From: Symbiodinium natans
Lineage: Eukaryota > Sar > Dinophyceae > Suessiales > Symbiodiniaceae
Direction: 5' to 3'
Assembly (NCBI GenBank): GCA_905221605.1
Contig: CAJNDS010002849.1
Location: 1 to 64,000, forward strand
DNA length: 64,000 bases
Part shown: piece by piece, positions 33,181-45,399 of the stretch
Numbering within the stretch: the stretch's first letter is position 1
Layout of the letters: every line of letters starts with the position of its first letter
Made by a program: the position numbers and the translations under genes
Notes under the pieces: model-generated
Told to the model about the DNA's origin: nothing
Database searches by the model: none
Seen by the model: the letters and a program-made list of their open reading frames with translations, nothing else

Positions 33181-34915
33181 TACTACGCGGCGATCAGACC
33201 AGCCTCTCGAAGCAACCTGTGAGCAGGTCACGCGCAGGTCACGCAGCACTGGAGCTCTGCTGCAGACCGGTGGACGGGGGTCTAACAGCGTGTGTCCTCA
33301 GGACTCCCCTGCATCACGGGGCATCTGCGAACGCCATGGGTTTGCCGCCGGCGGTCCCAGAGCCTGTGCCAGGGCGCAAGAATCCAAAGCCTTCCAGTGA
33401 CATGAGCCGCACCAACTGCACCAAACGCATCCACCCAATCCGCCCAAACTCTACAGAGTTCTCCGAACGCCGAAGGTCACACCGACAGGCACCACTGGGC
33501 CGCCACAGCCCAGAAAATCCCGGCACCAGCCTCTTCAGATGTTGCCTCTGGGCGCTCAAAGGCCATGAAGGCTTCAGGCCCCAAACTCGGACATCACCCC
33601 GCCATCCGCAGAGGGACAGGACATCCGTCGGCAGGCCACCTTCAAAGTCCACCCCCCACAGACGTTTCCCGGTGACCGCGGTTCCGCGCTCCAGGACTCC
33701 AGCGCTCCAAGCTGCGCCAAGCCACTCCAGGCGGCTGTGGGGCCTATGCCGGGCCATATGCGGGGCCTATGCGGTCCTCGGGATGCTGACACCGCGCCTG
33801 CAGCCGCACCGCGCCTGCAGCCGCACCGCGCCTGCTCCGCGTCGAGCGACGAAGGAAAGCGTGAGGAAGAGAGCCTTGTCTGCGCAGTCTGGACCTTCTA
33901 CTCCAAGGCATCTTGCCAGCGCCGAGCAGACGGGGACACCGCCAGGGTGGGAGGGGCTTAGCGCCTAGAACTGCTCCGCGTGTTCAGCGTGCCTTCTTCT
34001 GCCGCCCAATCATGGGGGCACCATTCCATCTGCGGCACTTTCACCTTGCCAGCATGGAATCGATGACCCTCCACCAGCCCCTGTCCCAAAGCGCTACAGA
34101 GCTCTGGGAGCCAGCCATGGGAGAGCGGCCAAGCTGAAGTGGCTCACAAGACACTGTGGGCACCCACCTGCACACAGGCGAGGCGGCAAGGTGGAGTAGG
34201 TGGAGTAGGTGGAGTATGTGGAGTAGGTGGAGTAGGTGGAGTAGGTGGCGTCAGAGAGAGGGAGAGGCACAACCCGAGTTTTCGGGGCCAAAGGCTTCAG
34301 GGCCTTGAAACCCACGGTGCCTTGACAGTCAAGGCAGGCCCTGAGCCTGCAAGGCCGCCTTTACCGCAGCGGGAGGCTATGGGCAACTCGCGGTGTTGGC
34401 TAGTAGGTGGCCAATGATGGCCAGGCCCCTTGTAGTGTTTCGGGATGCTTATTCTGGGCAGTTCCCTTGACGTGGCCCGCCACTCGCCCTGACGCAGAGG
34501 AGCTCGCATCCGGGATGTGGAGCCCAGGCGAGCGAAAGGCAGCCGCGCCGCTGCCAGCAACTCAGCAACCGGGCCTGGCCTGTGAAGGGAGCTGGACATG
34601 AGCACGCTGCATGTTACAGTGTTCCCAGCACGAATACTACGTGCCTTTCCGCCACCATGTCGAGTCCAAGCCGATCACCTTTGCTCCTGGGAGCCCCGGG
34701 CCGGGAGCTGCTTGGGACCTCGCAGGCTCTTCGCCAGCCATGTGCAAGCGCAAACGTGCCCACAGCCGCCAGGGGCACGGACACGCTTCCCAGTCCCTGA
34801 AAGCCCTGCAGCCGAAGCGCGGCATGCGCGGCCGCCTTCCCGGAGGGCTCGTGGACCGGGAGGCAGGGATGTGAGGCCCGCTCGCTCAGCGGGGAGCACG
34901 CAACTTTCTGAAGAG
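33181..34915 (+). repeat. Module 9, unit 2
   Basis: Nearly identical to 16830-18579. The long plus-strand frame 33219-33968 (249 codons) exists only because of one extra base near 33755. No domain is recognised. Confidence 0.7.
34191..34248 (+). repeat. 9-bp GTGGAGTAG minisatellite, unit 2
   Basis: Same structure as the unit 1 tract, including the third-period variant. Unit 3 lacks it because the surrounding ~1.45 kb is missing there. Confidence 0.92.
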
Positions 34916-34931
34916 TCTCAAGCATGCGGCG

Positions 34932-35567
34932 TTGGTCAACCTCCAGTCCTGGGCCACGCTGCGCAGGAACACGGACGCCGAGGGCTCCCAGCTGCCCGCG
35001 GCATGTTTTTTCACGTGGCACGTTGCCGGTTACCACTCAGAAACTCAGAGAGGATTCAGAGGTCACGGAGTCACCGAGCTCGTCTGTGATTTTCGAGCTC
35101 GCGGGGCTGTGGCGGCTGTGGACTCTGAGGGTTCGAGGGATCGGAGATGTTCGGAGGAGGCAGCGGGTCCCTGCCTCTGGCCGACCGCGCTTGCAAAGGA
35201 GGCTCAGGCCTCACTCGGGGTAAGGCCGGTCTTGCCTGCCGGAATGAAGTGGATCCTGCAGCAACTCCAAAAACTCAAAAGGGAGAAATTGTTGCATTTC
35301 AAGATTGCCTTTGCTGTCAAAGTTTTGGCACCCGCCTCCGCCTGCATCACGGTCCGTCTGGGAGGTCCATCGGTCCGACACGTCCACACGGTCGGCTTCG
35401 CCGGCCGAGGCACCAGGAGACCACCCACACGTGGCAGGGATGTAGACGATGTAGCGACAGGAGCAGCTGCGCCAGCCGGCATCCAGGGCGATGACTGCAA
35501 GACACCGCGACTTTGCAGGCGGAAAGCTCTCGCTGCTGGGCTATCGCTACAGCGCAGAGCCCTCTAA
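34932..35567 (+). other. Conserved open frame, unit 2 (coding status unproven)
   Basis: This 211-codon counterpart of 18580-19238 has GCGGCTGTG inserted near 35111 and six bases missing near 35453. Both changes keep the frame. A one-base difference just upstream (near 34903) changes the frame, so any shared coding part starts after that point. Confidence 0.3.
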
Positions 35568-36325
35568 GATTCTGAGACGGCAAAGGTGAGCATGGGCCGC
35601 AAAGCGGGCATGCCAACCACCAGGCCACCGTCTGTGGGCGATGTAGGCACCCTCAGCACACGCCCGGGCACCAACAATGCCTCCCTGCGCATCAGGGATG
35701 CGCTGGAGCCTCTAAGGGCCTGCAAGGAGGAGCCCTGCTGCAGGCTGGGATGGATCGAGCGCCGTGCAGGTGCGGATGCAGTGGCCAAGCCCACAGGCGC
35801 GACTTGGCATCGAGTCTTGAGGAGCCTGCCTACAGGAGATGCTCGGATGCTCGGGGCCTCGGCGCTTCCCTGCGTCTCGCGCAAGGGCCGGAACTTGCCG
35901 AAGAGGCTCAGACCCGGGTCTTTGTCATCTTTTGGATGCTTTTGGACGGTGCGAGCGCGAGGGAAAGCAAAGGCACGGCTCTCCGAGTCCGGCGAGTCCT
36001 AGTCTACTTGTCTACTTTAACCACCCCGCACCGGGCCCCGGATTCAACCCCCTTTGCCTGGACACCCGCGCAAAGCTCAGCCGAGCGCAGCAAGCAGAAG
36101 TCGCAGCTAGTGCGCCCGGGCCAGCAAGCGGAGTCCCTGCACAAACTTGGAACGCACACCTCAAAATCAGAACAGCACCTATGCCCGCCGTGCCTACAGC
36201 GCGGCCTGAGCTGCTTGAGCTTGGCACTAAACGGGGCCGGGGCCGGCGAAAGGCAGTGGACTACATCCGCAATACGATGTCACTGTGGCTGACTCCCACA
36301 CTTCGAGATCGTTTGGTGCTACAAT
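35568..36325 (+). repeat. Module 11, unit 2
   Basis: Counterpart of 19239-19990 with a nine-base local duplication near 36002 and a few substitutions. No gene is recognised. Confidence 0.7.
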
Positions 36326-38510
36326 GATGCGGCAGCCTTAAAGTGCGCCGGTGGAGTCCGCAGACGTGGAGGAAGTCAGTGGCATCCTCGTATTGGCAAG
36401 CGGCTTTAGCACAGTGACGAGTGCAAGCGGCACGAGCAGCGCAGGCGGCAAAGGGAGGCTCCATAGCCTCCAAAAACCGCAGAGGACACCGAACCTTGAC
36501 CATCCCTGGGCCAACAGCTGGCAGCTCTTATTACGACTTCTCCTTGCTCTAGGTGATATAAGGTTCATGAAGCTGTTCAGCGCGCATAGCGCGCCCGCAG
36601 TCTGGAGCTTTCACTTGATCAGGCAGGCCTGTAGAGACGTTGACTGGAGGAAGTAAAGCCCGGACTCGAGCACAGGAGCCCCCAGCACACAGTCATGTGG
36701 GAGCGAGGCTCTGATATCTGATGGGGCGGCGAATCGGAGATTCCGGAGGGGCTGAAAGCCGGGGTCGAAAGCTTCGCTTACCGCATGTTGAGCCGACGGC
36801 AGACGGATGCTGGGGGGCTTTTGTGGATCCTACATAGGCAGCATGCTCGCCATCGTCGAGCTCAACAGTCATGCCCTCCGACCTCCGGACGATCTCATCT
36901 TAAAGTCTTGCCTTGAATCAGTAGTGCAGTAAGGCTCTGCGTTCTCCTGGGCGGTCGCAACCAAGTTGGCGCGGTTACGCGGGCTCTTGAAAGGGCGCTG
37001 CGCAACATTGCCTTTGCGAATGCAGGGGCATGCTGATCATGCTATCGCCGCTTGGGTAAGCGTGCGAGCTGCCAGCTCACGCTGCGTGGGACACTGCTAG
37101 GCAGCTTGCGCGGTGCGAAACATTAAGCGGAGCTGTCCGTGTGGCGGCTCTTCTGCATGATGGGCGTTAGAGCGAGGCACTGGACGGAGACGTCTCAAGA
37201 TGGTCTCGCTAGCGTGAGACAGCGTGCCCTGATCTGAAAGCCGTTCAAAAAGGTCACTCCTTCCCAACGGCTGGGCACAGGCATCTGGCCGCAGCCACAA
37301 GAAGAGCCCGGCTTCACGATCGGGCAGGCTTGCCATTCCATCGCCCGTCTCGTGCGCTCGCCATGGAGGTGAGAGGGCAAGGCAAAGCTTGCCTGTTCAA
37401 CTGCAAGGCCGTGACAAACCTGATATAAGGTTCGTGAAGCAGGCCTTTGAAGACCCCGACTGGAGGAAGTAGAGCCCCGGACTCGGACGTCATGCGATGG
37501 TGAGGCTCTGGTACGGCGCTCGCACTGCGGCGAGGGCGGAGAACTCGGAGAGTCGAAGACGCCGAAAGCGTCAGGGCTCGAAAGCTTCGCCTGTCTTTGC
37601 CCGGCACAAGGCGTGGTTCATGCGGACTTCAGATGTTTGAGCCGACGACCGACGGATGTTCAGGGCCTTTGTGGATTCCACATAGGCAGCTTGCTCGCCA
37701 TCGTCGAGCCCAACGATCATGCCTCTGGCTTCCGGCTGGGAAGTGGCAAGTTCTCACTAAACTTGCCAGAAGCCAGGAGAAGTGTGCACCTCAAGCCATG
37801 GGTGAGGCGAGAGGCCCGAGGGCCTGAATTCCGCACGTAGCCTACATGCGCGAACATCCATGAGCTCCCTTGCTGCTGTGCTACTTCAGTTTTCCGGCGA
37901 TGCACTGGATGCAACCTGACCGTTTCGCTAGTCTGAGAAAAGGCGTGCCGTGATCCGAAATCTGTCTCTTGTGAAACTGCTTCCCAACACGGTTGCGCAC
38001 ACGAATCTGGCCAGCCGCCGTCAGGCCACAGCATAAGAGCTCGGCTTCGCAATCGGGCCGTCATGCAGTGGCATCGCTCGACTTAGGCGCTCACTGTTGG
38101 TGTGACAGGGCAATACTTGCCCGGTCAGTGGGCAAGGGACGGCCTACAGTCCCAGACGAGGGCAAGCGGCTCTCTAGCGGCTCACACGTGCTGAACACGC
38201 AAGTCCGCTCCCAATTGAAGCATTGTACGCCTATCTTCTTTGGATAAGCTGCTGCACGAAACTTGCAGCACGCAAGGCACGATTGACTGGAGGGGGGGTA
38301 GGCTCACCTCAGCATCAGCCGATTTAAATGGCAATGGCTAGACTCAGTCAAAATATGAAACTTCCTGAGCCTCGGACGGGTCCCAGCCATGGCGAGAGGG
38401 CAAGGGATTCTTGACGTGGCCATGTCAGCCGGCAAATACTGTCTCTTGATATCTCTTCATATCGCAATCTGCAAAACTTCTGCAATCTCGCCAAGACCTT
38501 GTGCACACGC
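36326..38510 (+). repeat. Modules 12-13, unit 2
   Basis: Counterpart of 19991-22150, nearly identical in the second half (37240-38470). No gene is recognised. Confidence 0.7.
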
Positions 38511-38739
38511 CGTACATGTTCGGGTCCTGTACTTAAACGACGTTAAGCTCATGCTCAGCCGGCTGTGTCCTGAAGCTTTGCAAGCGCCCTCAAACGATCT
38601 CAAATGGACTCTGATCGCTTGAGCCATGAAGAGCACAATATTTGGATGTGCCGTCTGGTTTGGAGAGCTGCAATTGTCAGGCGTGTGCCAACGACATCCT
38701 ACGGGCGTAGGTCATCAGGGTCATCAGGTAACAACACCA

Positions 38740-38753
38740 CCCCCCCCCCCCCC
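38740..38753 (+). repeat. Poly-C tract, unit 2
   Basis: Fourteen C in a row. The matching place in unit 3 has 26 C (63235-63260). Length may be affected by sequencing error. Confidence 0.8.
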
Positions 38754-39419
38754 TTGTCCCAGGAGGCAGTCGACGCTTTGTCTGGCCTCTACATGAAACT
38801 TCAAAACCCCTGGCCCTGAAACGGAAGCCAACACTCAGGATCAGACGATTCAGCAAACGACTGCGGTTTTCAGAAAATTTCAGGGAGCTAACAACACTCA
38901 GACGTAACGCGTTTCATTGCATTTCGTGTTGCCTTTGATGCAAAGGTATCCAAAGGATGTAGCATCCGGCCAAAAACCCATCGACCCTGCGGCGCGAGAA
39001 TCTTGAACACCCTTGCATCAGTGTTTCAGATTCGAGAGCTTTGGGGTTGTAAGGAGCTCGAAGGCTGAAGCAACGGTTCTGCATCCAATCAGACAAAGAG
39101 CCGATTCGTATATCAACTGCTTCAAGGGAGTTGTCGACTTTGTGCGATGCGGCCTACTAGAGGACACATAGGAGGTCTCCTCCAAGGCTATACAGGCATT
39201 TTACAACGGATTGAGGGCGAGGCTACCAAAACACTTGTGCGGGAATAGCTGGCAACTAGACTGTCCAAACCCAGCCCTGAGGAACACAGAAAACCCAACA
39301 ACGGTAGCAGCAGGAAATCCTCCCTGCCTGCAGCCTCGTTGCCTCTTGTGTCTCTTGCGAGACCTGAACCTTAGGTCAGGTGTCAATAGCATTACAATGC
39401 ATTACACATATAACTTCTG

Positions 39420-39876
39420 TTCGTAGCAATTGCCCCGCCCTTCGCCATACCCACCCAGGCAATGTGCAGCGGCGAGTTGCCTGTGAGTTCTGCCTGGAGT
39501 ACCTCCGGGTAGATCCGCCGAAGCCCACCGTGTCGAGGGGGGGTGTAGAAGTTCAAGACCTGTGCGTCATCCTGTGAGGGTGCGACACGGTGTGAGTTTT
39601 GTAGTTTTGTGTGCATGGCTTGGAGTCTGCTCAGCTTCTTGCAGTTTTTCGTAGTGCCGAAGTGTGTTCAGTGACGTAGGAACGTTTTGCCCCATAGGGA
39701 ATTGCTCTCGCCGTGTTCTGTGACACTGGAGAGCAGTTTCGGAGGTCTTTTAAGTCGAGTCTTTAGTTGGAGAGTGTGTGGAGCCTCTCTGGCTAAGTGC
39801 AGCTTTGACACGAAAGTGTTTGAAGAGCCATTAACCATGTTTTCCTTTGGCTCAAGAACCTGGAGTGCACAAGCGG
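39420..39876 (+). other. 457-bp segment present only in unit 2 tail
   Basis: The unit 1 sequence passes directly from ACTTCTG to ATGCCCTTGTTGCG, while unit 2 has 457 extra bases between them. I see no terminal inverted repeats or target duplication. Near its end is CTTTGGCTCAAG (39845-39856), resembling the 3' end of the dinoflagellate spliced leader. A short frame ending near 39577 looks protein-like (VDPPKPTVSRGG) but is not recognised. Confidence 0.65.
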
Positions 39877-39960
39877 ATGCCCTTGTTGCGTCGGGAAAGG
39901 GGGGGGGGGGGGTGGTTGTCGCCGAACCGATCCTTCTGTTTCAAGCTTGCGTCGCACCTG

Positions 39961-40123
39961 GGCCTCCCGGCGCCTACGACAAGCCACTACTTTTGGACCA
40001 TTTCGCGGTTCTTGGCGTCTCTGAAATGGCGCTCCTGTCTCGGTCCCGTGCGCGTGCTCCCCGGCTCCACCGAACCGTCCCCGCCTTGGACCTTACTGCT
40101 CTCTACCGGGTCTTGGGGTGCTG
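39961..40123 (+). other. 163-bp segment present only in unit 2 tail
   Basis: Bounded by CTG on both sides. Unit 1 has one CTG at the matching site (near 22884). It lacks clear intron ends. Confidence 0.65.
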
Positions 40124-40372
40124 CCAAACACAAACGGTCCCCACTACCCAGCAAGGCTATTTTCCAACTGCATGGCGAGCGCACTTTGCAGCCCATAGCA
40201 AGCAGGCATCCCTTACGTTGTGCGCGGCGCCCGAACCCACCGGCCTCGCAATGTGCTCTTGGCACATGCCAGGTGACGTTCGCAACTAGAAGCATGCCGC
40301 ATGGGGCCCGGCACAGCACCACATCCTGACAAGTACAGGGCTGGGAAGCATAGCGTCGGCATCTGGCCACGG

Positions 40373-41215
40373 TTGAGGTCGTCAGGCTGAGTCCTCTTGT
40401 CTGGTCGCACAAGTGAAGGGACGGCAAGCGAGGGAGTGTGACACAGCCCTCTTTATCGTGCACCCGATCTCATGGGAAGAGGGCAAGATTCTTAAGATGA
40501 CAAGTTACGTGACTCTGGACGGTCCAAGCACGGGCTGCCTCCGAGAGGGGATGCGCGCGAGCCATATGGCAGTCATATGTCGAACATGGCTCACACGGCA
40601 AGTGACGCTTTGTGGAGGGCATGCTCAGAACTGCAGTGGGCCGTCCTCCGTACAGCTCACAGCCGCCCAGACCTCCCAGGCACCGTTTCCGGGCGTTTTT
40701 GTGGCAGCGGCCGCAAAAAGGCAAGGCGGCGGAAGGGTAAACTGGGTGAACATGCCGGGCTGGGCTGGAAACCATCGCGTCCTCCCTCCTGCACCTTCAT
40801 GGGTCTTGCAGCTTGAAGCTCTTGTTGCCGGGTTTGCTTAAGTTTCAACTAGGAGGGAATCAAAGTGCGCAGCCTCCGCACGCCCGAGTCTGCATGCTTT
40901 GGCAAACCGAAGGCCATCCGTCACTGTGTGAATCCTTGACAAGGAAAACTGCATCAGCGATGTGCCAGGGATCTGCCCTGCAGCCAGTGAAGGCGATTAT
41001 GGGGCACCCGGCATCTGCGGCTCCAGGCAGTGTTGCGCCTGCCCGAAGGGTGCCCGAGGCACAGCACGGACGGATGCAATCCACCAGCACCCAGAATCCT
41101 TAGAACCGGCGCTTCACGAGTTGGCGCCTTAGTTGGGCTCTTCGCTCTGCGGGGGCACTAGTCTCCCTCGCACGACATCGACACACACACACACACACAT
41201 ACACGAATGCCTAAG
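40373..41215 (+). repeat. Unit 3 head module
   Basis: This is nearly identical to the unit 2 head and ends in a shorter CA microsatellite. Together the two heads imply that units 2 and 3 exchanged or duplicated this part after unit 1 had diverged. Confidence 0.75.
41181..41195 (+). repeat. CA microsatellite, unit 3
   Basis: This is the shortened counterpart of the unit 2 CA tract, in the same position just before the ~270-bp repeat family. Confidence 0.85.
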
Positions 41216-42500
41216 GTGTTTTCACACGGGCACATGGCACGCATCATGCTCTTTAAGTACTTGCCTCAAGCAGGACATGATTCGAGGCTTTCTCGCAGCA
41301 CGGACAACAAGGGCGCTGGCGGTGCCAGCACTTGCTGACAGACTGCGCAAGGCTACACTTCCACAACAAAGGCCAACATCAAGAAAACTTCCAGGAAATG
41401 CCACCTGACCTGGACTGCATGATTCAAGACAATGTCGCATCTGTCCAAAAGCCGCGCGGCTCAGCTTTTCGAAAAGCCAAGTTCGGTCATGCTATGAAGG
41501 GGAGCCTGACTCCATGTGCCACTCGCAAGCGAACATCCTGCTGTTTACACACTTGCCTGCTGCTTGAAGCAGGACAAGTTGATTCGAGGCTTTGTCGTTG
41601 CACCGCCACCTGCTGACAGACTGCACAATGCTACACTGGCAAGGCCAGCGTCAAGTAAACTTCCAGGCAATGCCAGCTGTCTTGGACTGTATAATTCAGC
41701 ACAACGTCGCGACTGTCCAACAGCTTGACTGCGCAACTCTTCGAAAAGCCAAATCCGGACACGCTGTGCAGAGAAGCCTGACTCTGCATGCCATTCACGA
41801 ACGAACATCCTGGTGTTGACACACCTGCCTATGGGCCTACTTGCCGGGCCGAATGCTTGCTTCAAGCGGAACGAAGCGCTTCGAGATGCTTCGAGGCTTC
41901 GACGGTGCGCCGACACCAAGGGATCGGGCGGTGTCAGCACTTACTGCCAGACTGTGCAAAGTTACACCGACCAGGCCGGCGTCAAGCAAAACTCCAGGCA
42001 ATTCAACACAATGCTGCGCGTGTCCAAAAGCCACATCGCGCAATTCATAGAAAAGCCAAGTCCGGACGCGTTTTGGGGAGAAGCCTGACTCCAGGCGCCA
42101 TCCACATGCCAAGCCACACATCTTGCTCTTTGCGCAGCTGCCTTTGGTCCGATGCCTCAAGCAGGACATGATACCAGGCTGCCTCAAGGCACCAATGCTG
42201 ACAATCGGCGGTAGCATGCGCAGTGGTGCTGCACTGAGAAGAAAGCCAACGTCTAGCAAACTGCCCAGCAATGCAACCTGTCCCGGGTTGGATGATTCAA
42301 CACAGTTGCGGCTTGCGCGTCGGCCCGACTTCCCAAACGACATTCCGAAAAGCTTCGTGTGGTCTTCGAATCTCATGTGACTCATGCTCCTCTGGCACAT
42401 CCTCTGGCGGGTCAGGAAACGATCCTCGAGACTCTCGAGACTCGAGCTGCTGCTGAGCCAATGTGCTTGCGACGGCTTCGGAAGGCATGCGCCTTCAGCT
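41216..42500 (+). repeat. Block of ~270 bp repeats, unit 3
   Basis: Counterpart of 24001-25560 with one 272-bp monomer fewer and otherwise only scattered differences. No gene is recognised. Confidence 0.8.
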
Positions 42501-43450
42501 TCAATGGCGAAATTGAACGATAGAAGCCGTCGTGGAGGCGAGCCCAAAGCCGCACAGTCGGAGCCTTGCTGCTGCCCTCTTACACCCCCTTGCGCCCGCT
42601 CGCAGAAGCAGGACGTGCTTGGAGGCTTTGCCGCGCAGCTCGCGCTGCGGGGGATTCCGGGGGATGGCGGACGCCAGGAATGGCTGGCAGAAGGTCACGA
42701 CCTGCCATGCTGCATGGAGTGTACTACAGTCTACAGGATACTACAGGCCGATGTCATACAAACCGCCAAGCAAAGCACCGTGTCCCGGACTGGATGATGC
42801 CCAGCCGCGGCGCCTCGTCCTTCCAGCCGCTATGTGCGGAATCACACATGCTCCCATGCTCCTTTCGCACGAGCAGCAGGTCGCAGCGGCCTTCTCCAGG
42901 AGCTCATGAGCCTTCTAAAAGAAAACTGCAAGCAATCCTGACTTGGAGCCCTCGACCTGCGCAAACAGCAGCACGGCGTGCTCTGGACGCAAGATGGCAC
43001 CGGGGGGAGGGTTCGGAGTCACAGAGCATCACCAAAAAGACATTCAAAAAGACATTCAACTCCAAGGCTCGAGATCTCGAAAAGCTGGCAGTCTACACTG
43101 TCCGCACCCGAGCTTCGGGGATCCACGCAACCGACAAGTGTCGAACGAAGGGCCTGTGCCGAGCGGAAACCTGAGCTCGATCTTCGTGCTCCACCGGGCT
43201 CCACCTCTTTAGTCCAAAGAGGTCCAGACCAAAATCCGACGCAGCTGATCAAGGAGGGGTGTTCCAGGTCTGTGGGGCTTGCCTGCCTACAGACCCTCAA
43301 AGCCACATGTGTCGTGCGAGCAGAGTCTCCCAGACCGACTTCTTCGGATGGCCGGCCTGATCCAAGCGAAGTCAGCAACGCGTAGCCAAGACGGACGTCT
43401 CGACCCCCCGTCAGCTTCTGCATGTAGGTGGAGCCACAATGACCTGCCCT
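42501..43450 (+). repeat. GC-rich module 3, unit 3
   Basis: Nearly identical to unit 2 up to about 43190, after which substitutions and small deletions become frequent. That point marks a switch from a recently homogenised tract to an older one. No gene is recognised. Confidence 0.7.
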
Positions 43451-45399
43451 CCCCAACCCCAAGACCTACTTGAGAGCAGGGCAAGGAAAGATACGAAAGC
43501 TAAGGCCCCGAAAGATGGCGCGGCCGGTGTTTCTCGGCAGCCAGGGCTTATACGTGCAGTTAATCTAGAACTCCACCGGACTTCTTTAGTCCAAAGAGGC
43601 GTGCCACCAAATCCGACACAGATCAAGGAGGGTGGTTCAAGGACTGTGGGACCTTGTCTGCCTGCAGATCCGCAAAAAGAACAATGTGACACGTGAGCAT
43701 ATATGTCTGGGATTTCTTCGCATGGCGGGCGTGATCCGAGCGAAATCAGCAGCGAGTCGCCAAGACCGATTTCCTCATCGGATTCCGCATGTAGCTGGAG
43801 CCAGAGTGACCTCACCTGCCCAAGACCTATTCTGTGATTAAGCCGAGGAACTTTTTTTCGCTACGGGAAAAGAGCCCCTCTGCATGTCGGTGACGGAACC
43901 CATCCGTATGTCGGGGACGGAAGTGCCATGCGGCGTCGCCGCGTGGACGTGCAGACTTCTTTTGCAGTGGGGAGGGCCGCGTGGAGGGGCAAGCGTTTTG
44001 CGGGCAGGCGCCTCGCGGAGACGCCGCACCTCATGCTGGCATGCATTCAGGAGCGCAGAGTCTGCGGCCTCGCAAGCGAGGGCTCTTGGCCCAGCTCGCA
44101 GGAAATGGAGAAGGCGAGCGACTGCTGTCCTTGCACCCCAGCTGGGAAGGGGCTCAGGGCGTGCGGCACATGGGCCAGCCGCGGCTTGTGTCGTCATGGG
44201 GATTCATGGATTGCGTGAAAGCTGTCCCTCCGCTTCTGCACTGAGCTCAGGCTGTAGCTGGCACCAGAGTGTTTTTGTGCACGCAAGGATGTGAACGTGT
44301 CCCCCATTGTGGGCCCTTGCTCTATAGGCAAAATGCATCACTTACGTACATACTGCATGTCAGCGGAGGCTTAGTTGGCGGCCGTGCACACCCAAAAGGC
44401 AATGTTGCAACTTGGTCTCTGCATCGCCGCAGCTCTGGTTTGCGAAGCATGGGTCCTTCAAAAGCAAGGGGCTGTGCTTCTGACCCCAGCTAGAGGGACT
44501 CCAGCCACTGGGGCTGCATTCCCCATGAAAAAAATCGTCTGAGCCCCCAGGGAAGCGATCTGCGGTTCAGGCCAAGGGTGGGTCGAGTCCCTGAAAACAT
44601 CTGAAAATCTCGTCGTCTCAAGGCACGGCCAGGAGGTGCGTGCTGTGGGCGTGCAAGGTTGCGAGCTTCGAGCTCAGGATGACTGCGGCAGAGGTACAGA
44701 ACGGACACACGGCACAGGAAAGGCGAAGGATGACATGCACCCAAGCCTCCCACAAGCCTGGCCCTACGAGCACTGCAGAGTTTCTTTTCAACAGCTCGAA
44801 CCAAGGCCCCGAGACACGGATCCTCTTCCAGCTCCTGCGTGAGAGATCACGCGGCAAGCGGTCTGATGGTGCGAGTACGGGGAGAGTGCTGCTCGCAATG
44901 ACTCTGCGTGGCTGCGGTGCGACCAGGCAACATGATGTCGGCCCGGGTCTGGAAGACACTGGCACGCTGCCTCTGGTTGCGGCGCAAGTCGTTCAACACA
45001 TGCAAAAGACCATTCCGATTGATGCCACAGGCCTTGCACAGGAATCTCCGCTGCTCTGTCCGACACTGCATGGTCAACTGAGCTCTTCCAGACTGCGAGC
45101 AGACTGCGTTAGCACAATGCGGCACGCCCCAGATCACTGCCACGGCCGCATTTACGGTGAGAAGTGCGGGCGAGGCTGCAATCTCAAATCGGCTTCAAGC
45201 TTCGAGCTCGGGACTTGGACAGCCGCGCAGAAGGGACGTGTCATATGATACATATGGCACAGGAGACGTGAAGGGCAGGCACCCAAGCCTGGCCCTACTG
45301 GCGGCCCTACGAGTGGAGAGCCGTGGAGATCCTCTTTTCAAGAGCCTGCGCACCTGGACATGCACATGAGTCAATCCCACCGCACCGCGCGCCAGGGCT
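43451..45399 (+). repeat. GC-rich modules 4-5, unit 3 (diverged)
   Basis: Recognisable by blocks such as CCGCGGCTTGTGTCGTCATG (44180) and CAGGATGACTGCGGCAGAGG (44681), but with many insertions, deletions and substitutions. It contains local duplications of its own: the motif TCAAGGAGG plus its flanks appears near 43248 and 43622. No gene is recognised. Confidence 0.6.

Larger units (their letters stand above)
23133..40372 (+). repeat. Long tandem unit 2 (about 17.2 kb)
   Basis: This is the second direct copy. Its head (23133-24200) is nearly identical to that of unit 3 and diverged from unit 1, while its middle (25620-30700) is nearly identical to unit 1. Specific features are an extra 272-bp monomer near 24200-24690, a short nested array, an inverted segment at 32936-33180, and two extra tail segments (39420-39876 and 39961-40123). 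Confidence 0.9.
38511..40372 (+). repeat. Tail module, unit 2 (longer form)
   Basis: Contains a 14-C tract (38740-38753), two segments not found in the unit 1 tail, and a G tract at 39899-39912. A plus-strand frame (39687-40289) crosses the extra segments but changes identity at every junction. No gene is recognised. Confidence 0.7.

Noticed and set aside
33219-33968. 249-codon plus-strand frame in unit 2
   Set aside because: It depends on one extra base near 33755; unit 1 has the frame split in two.
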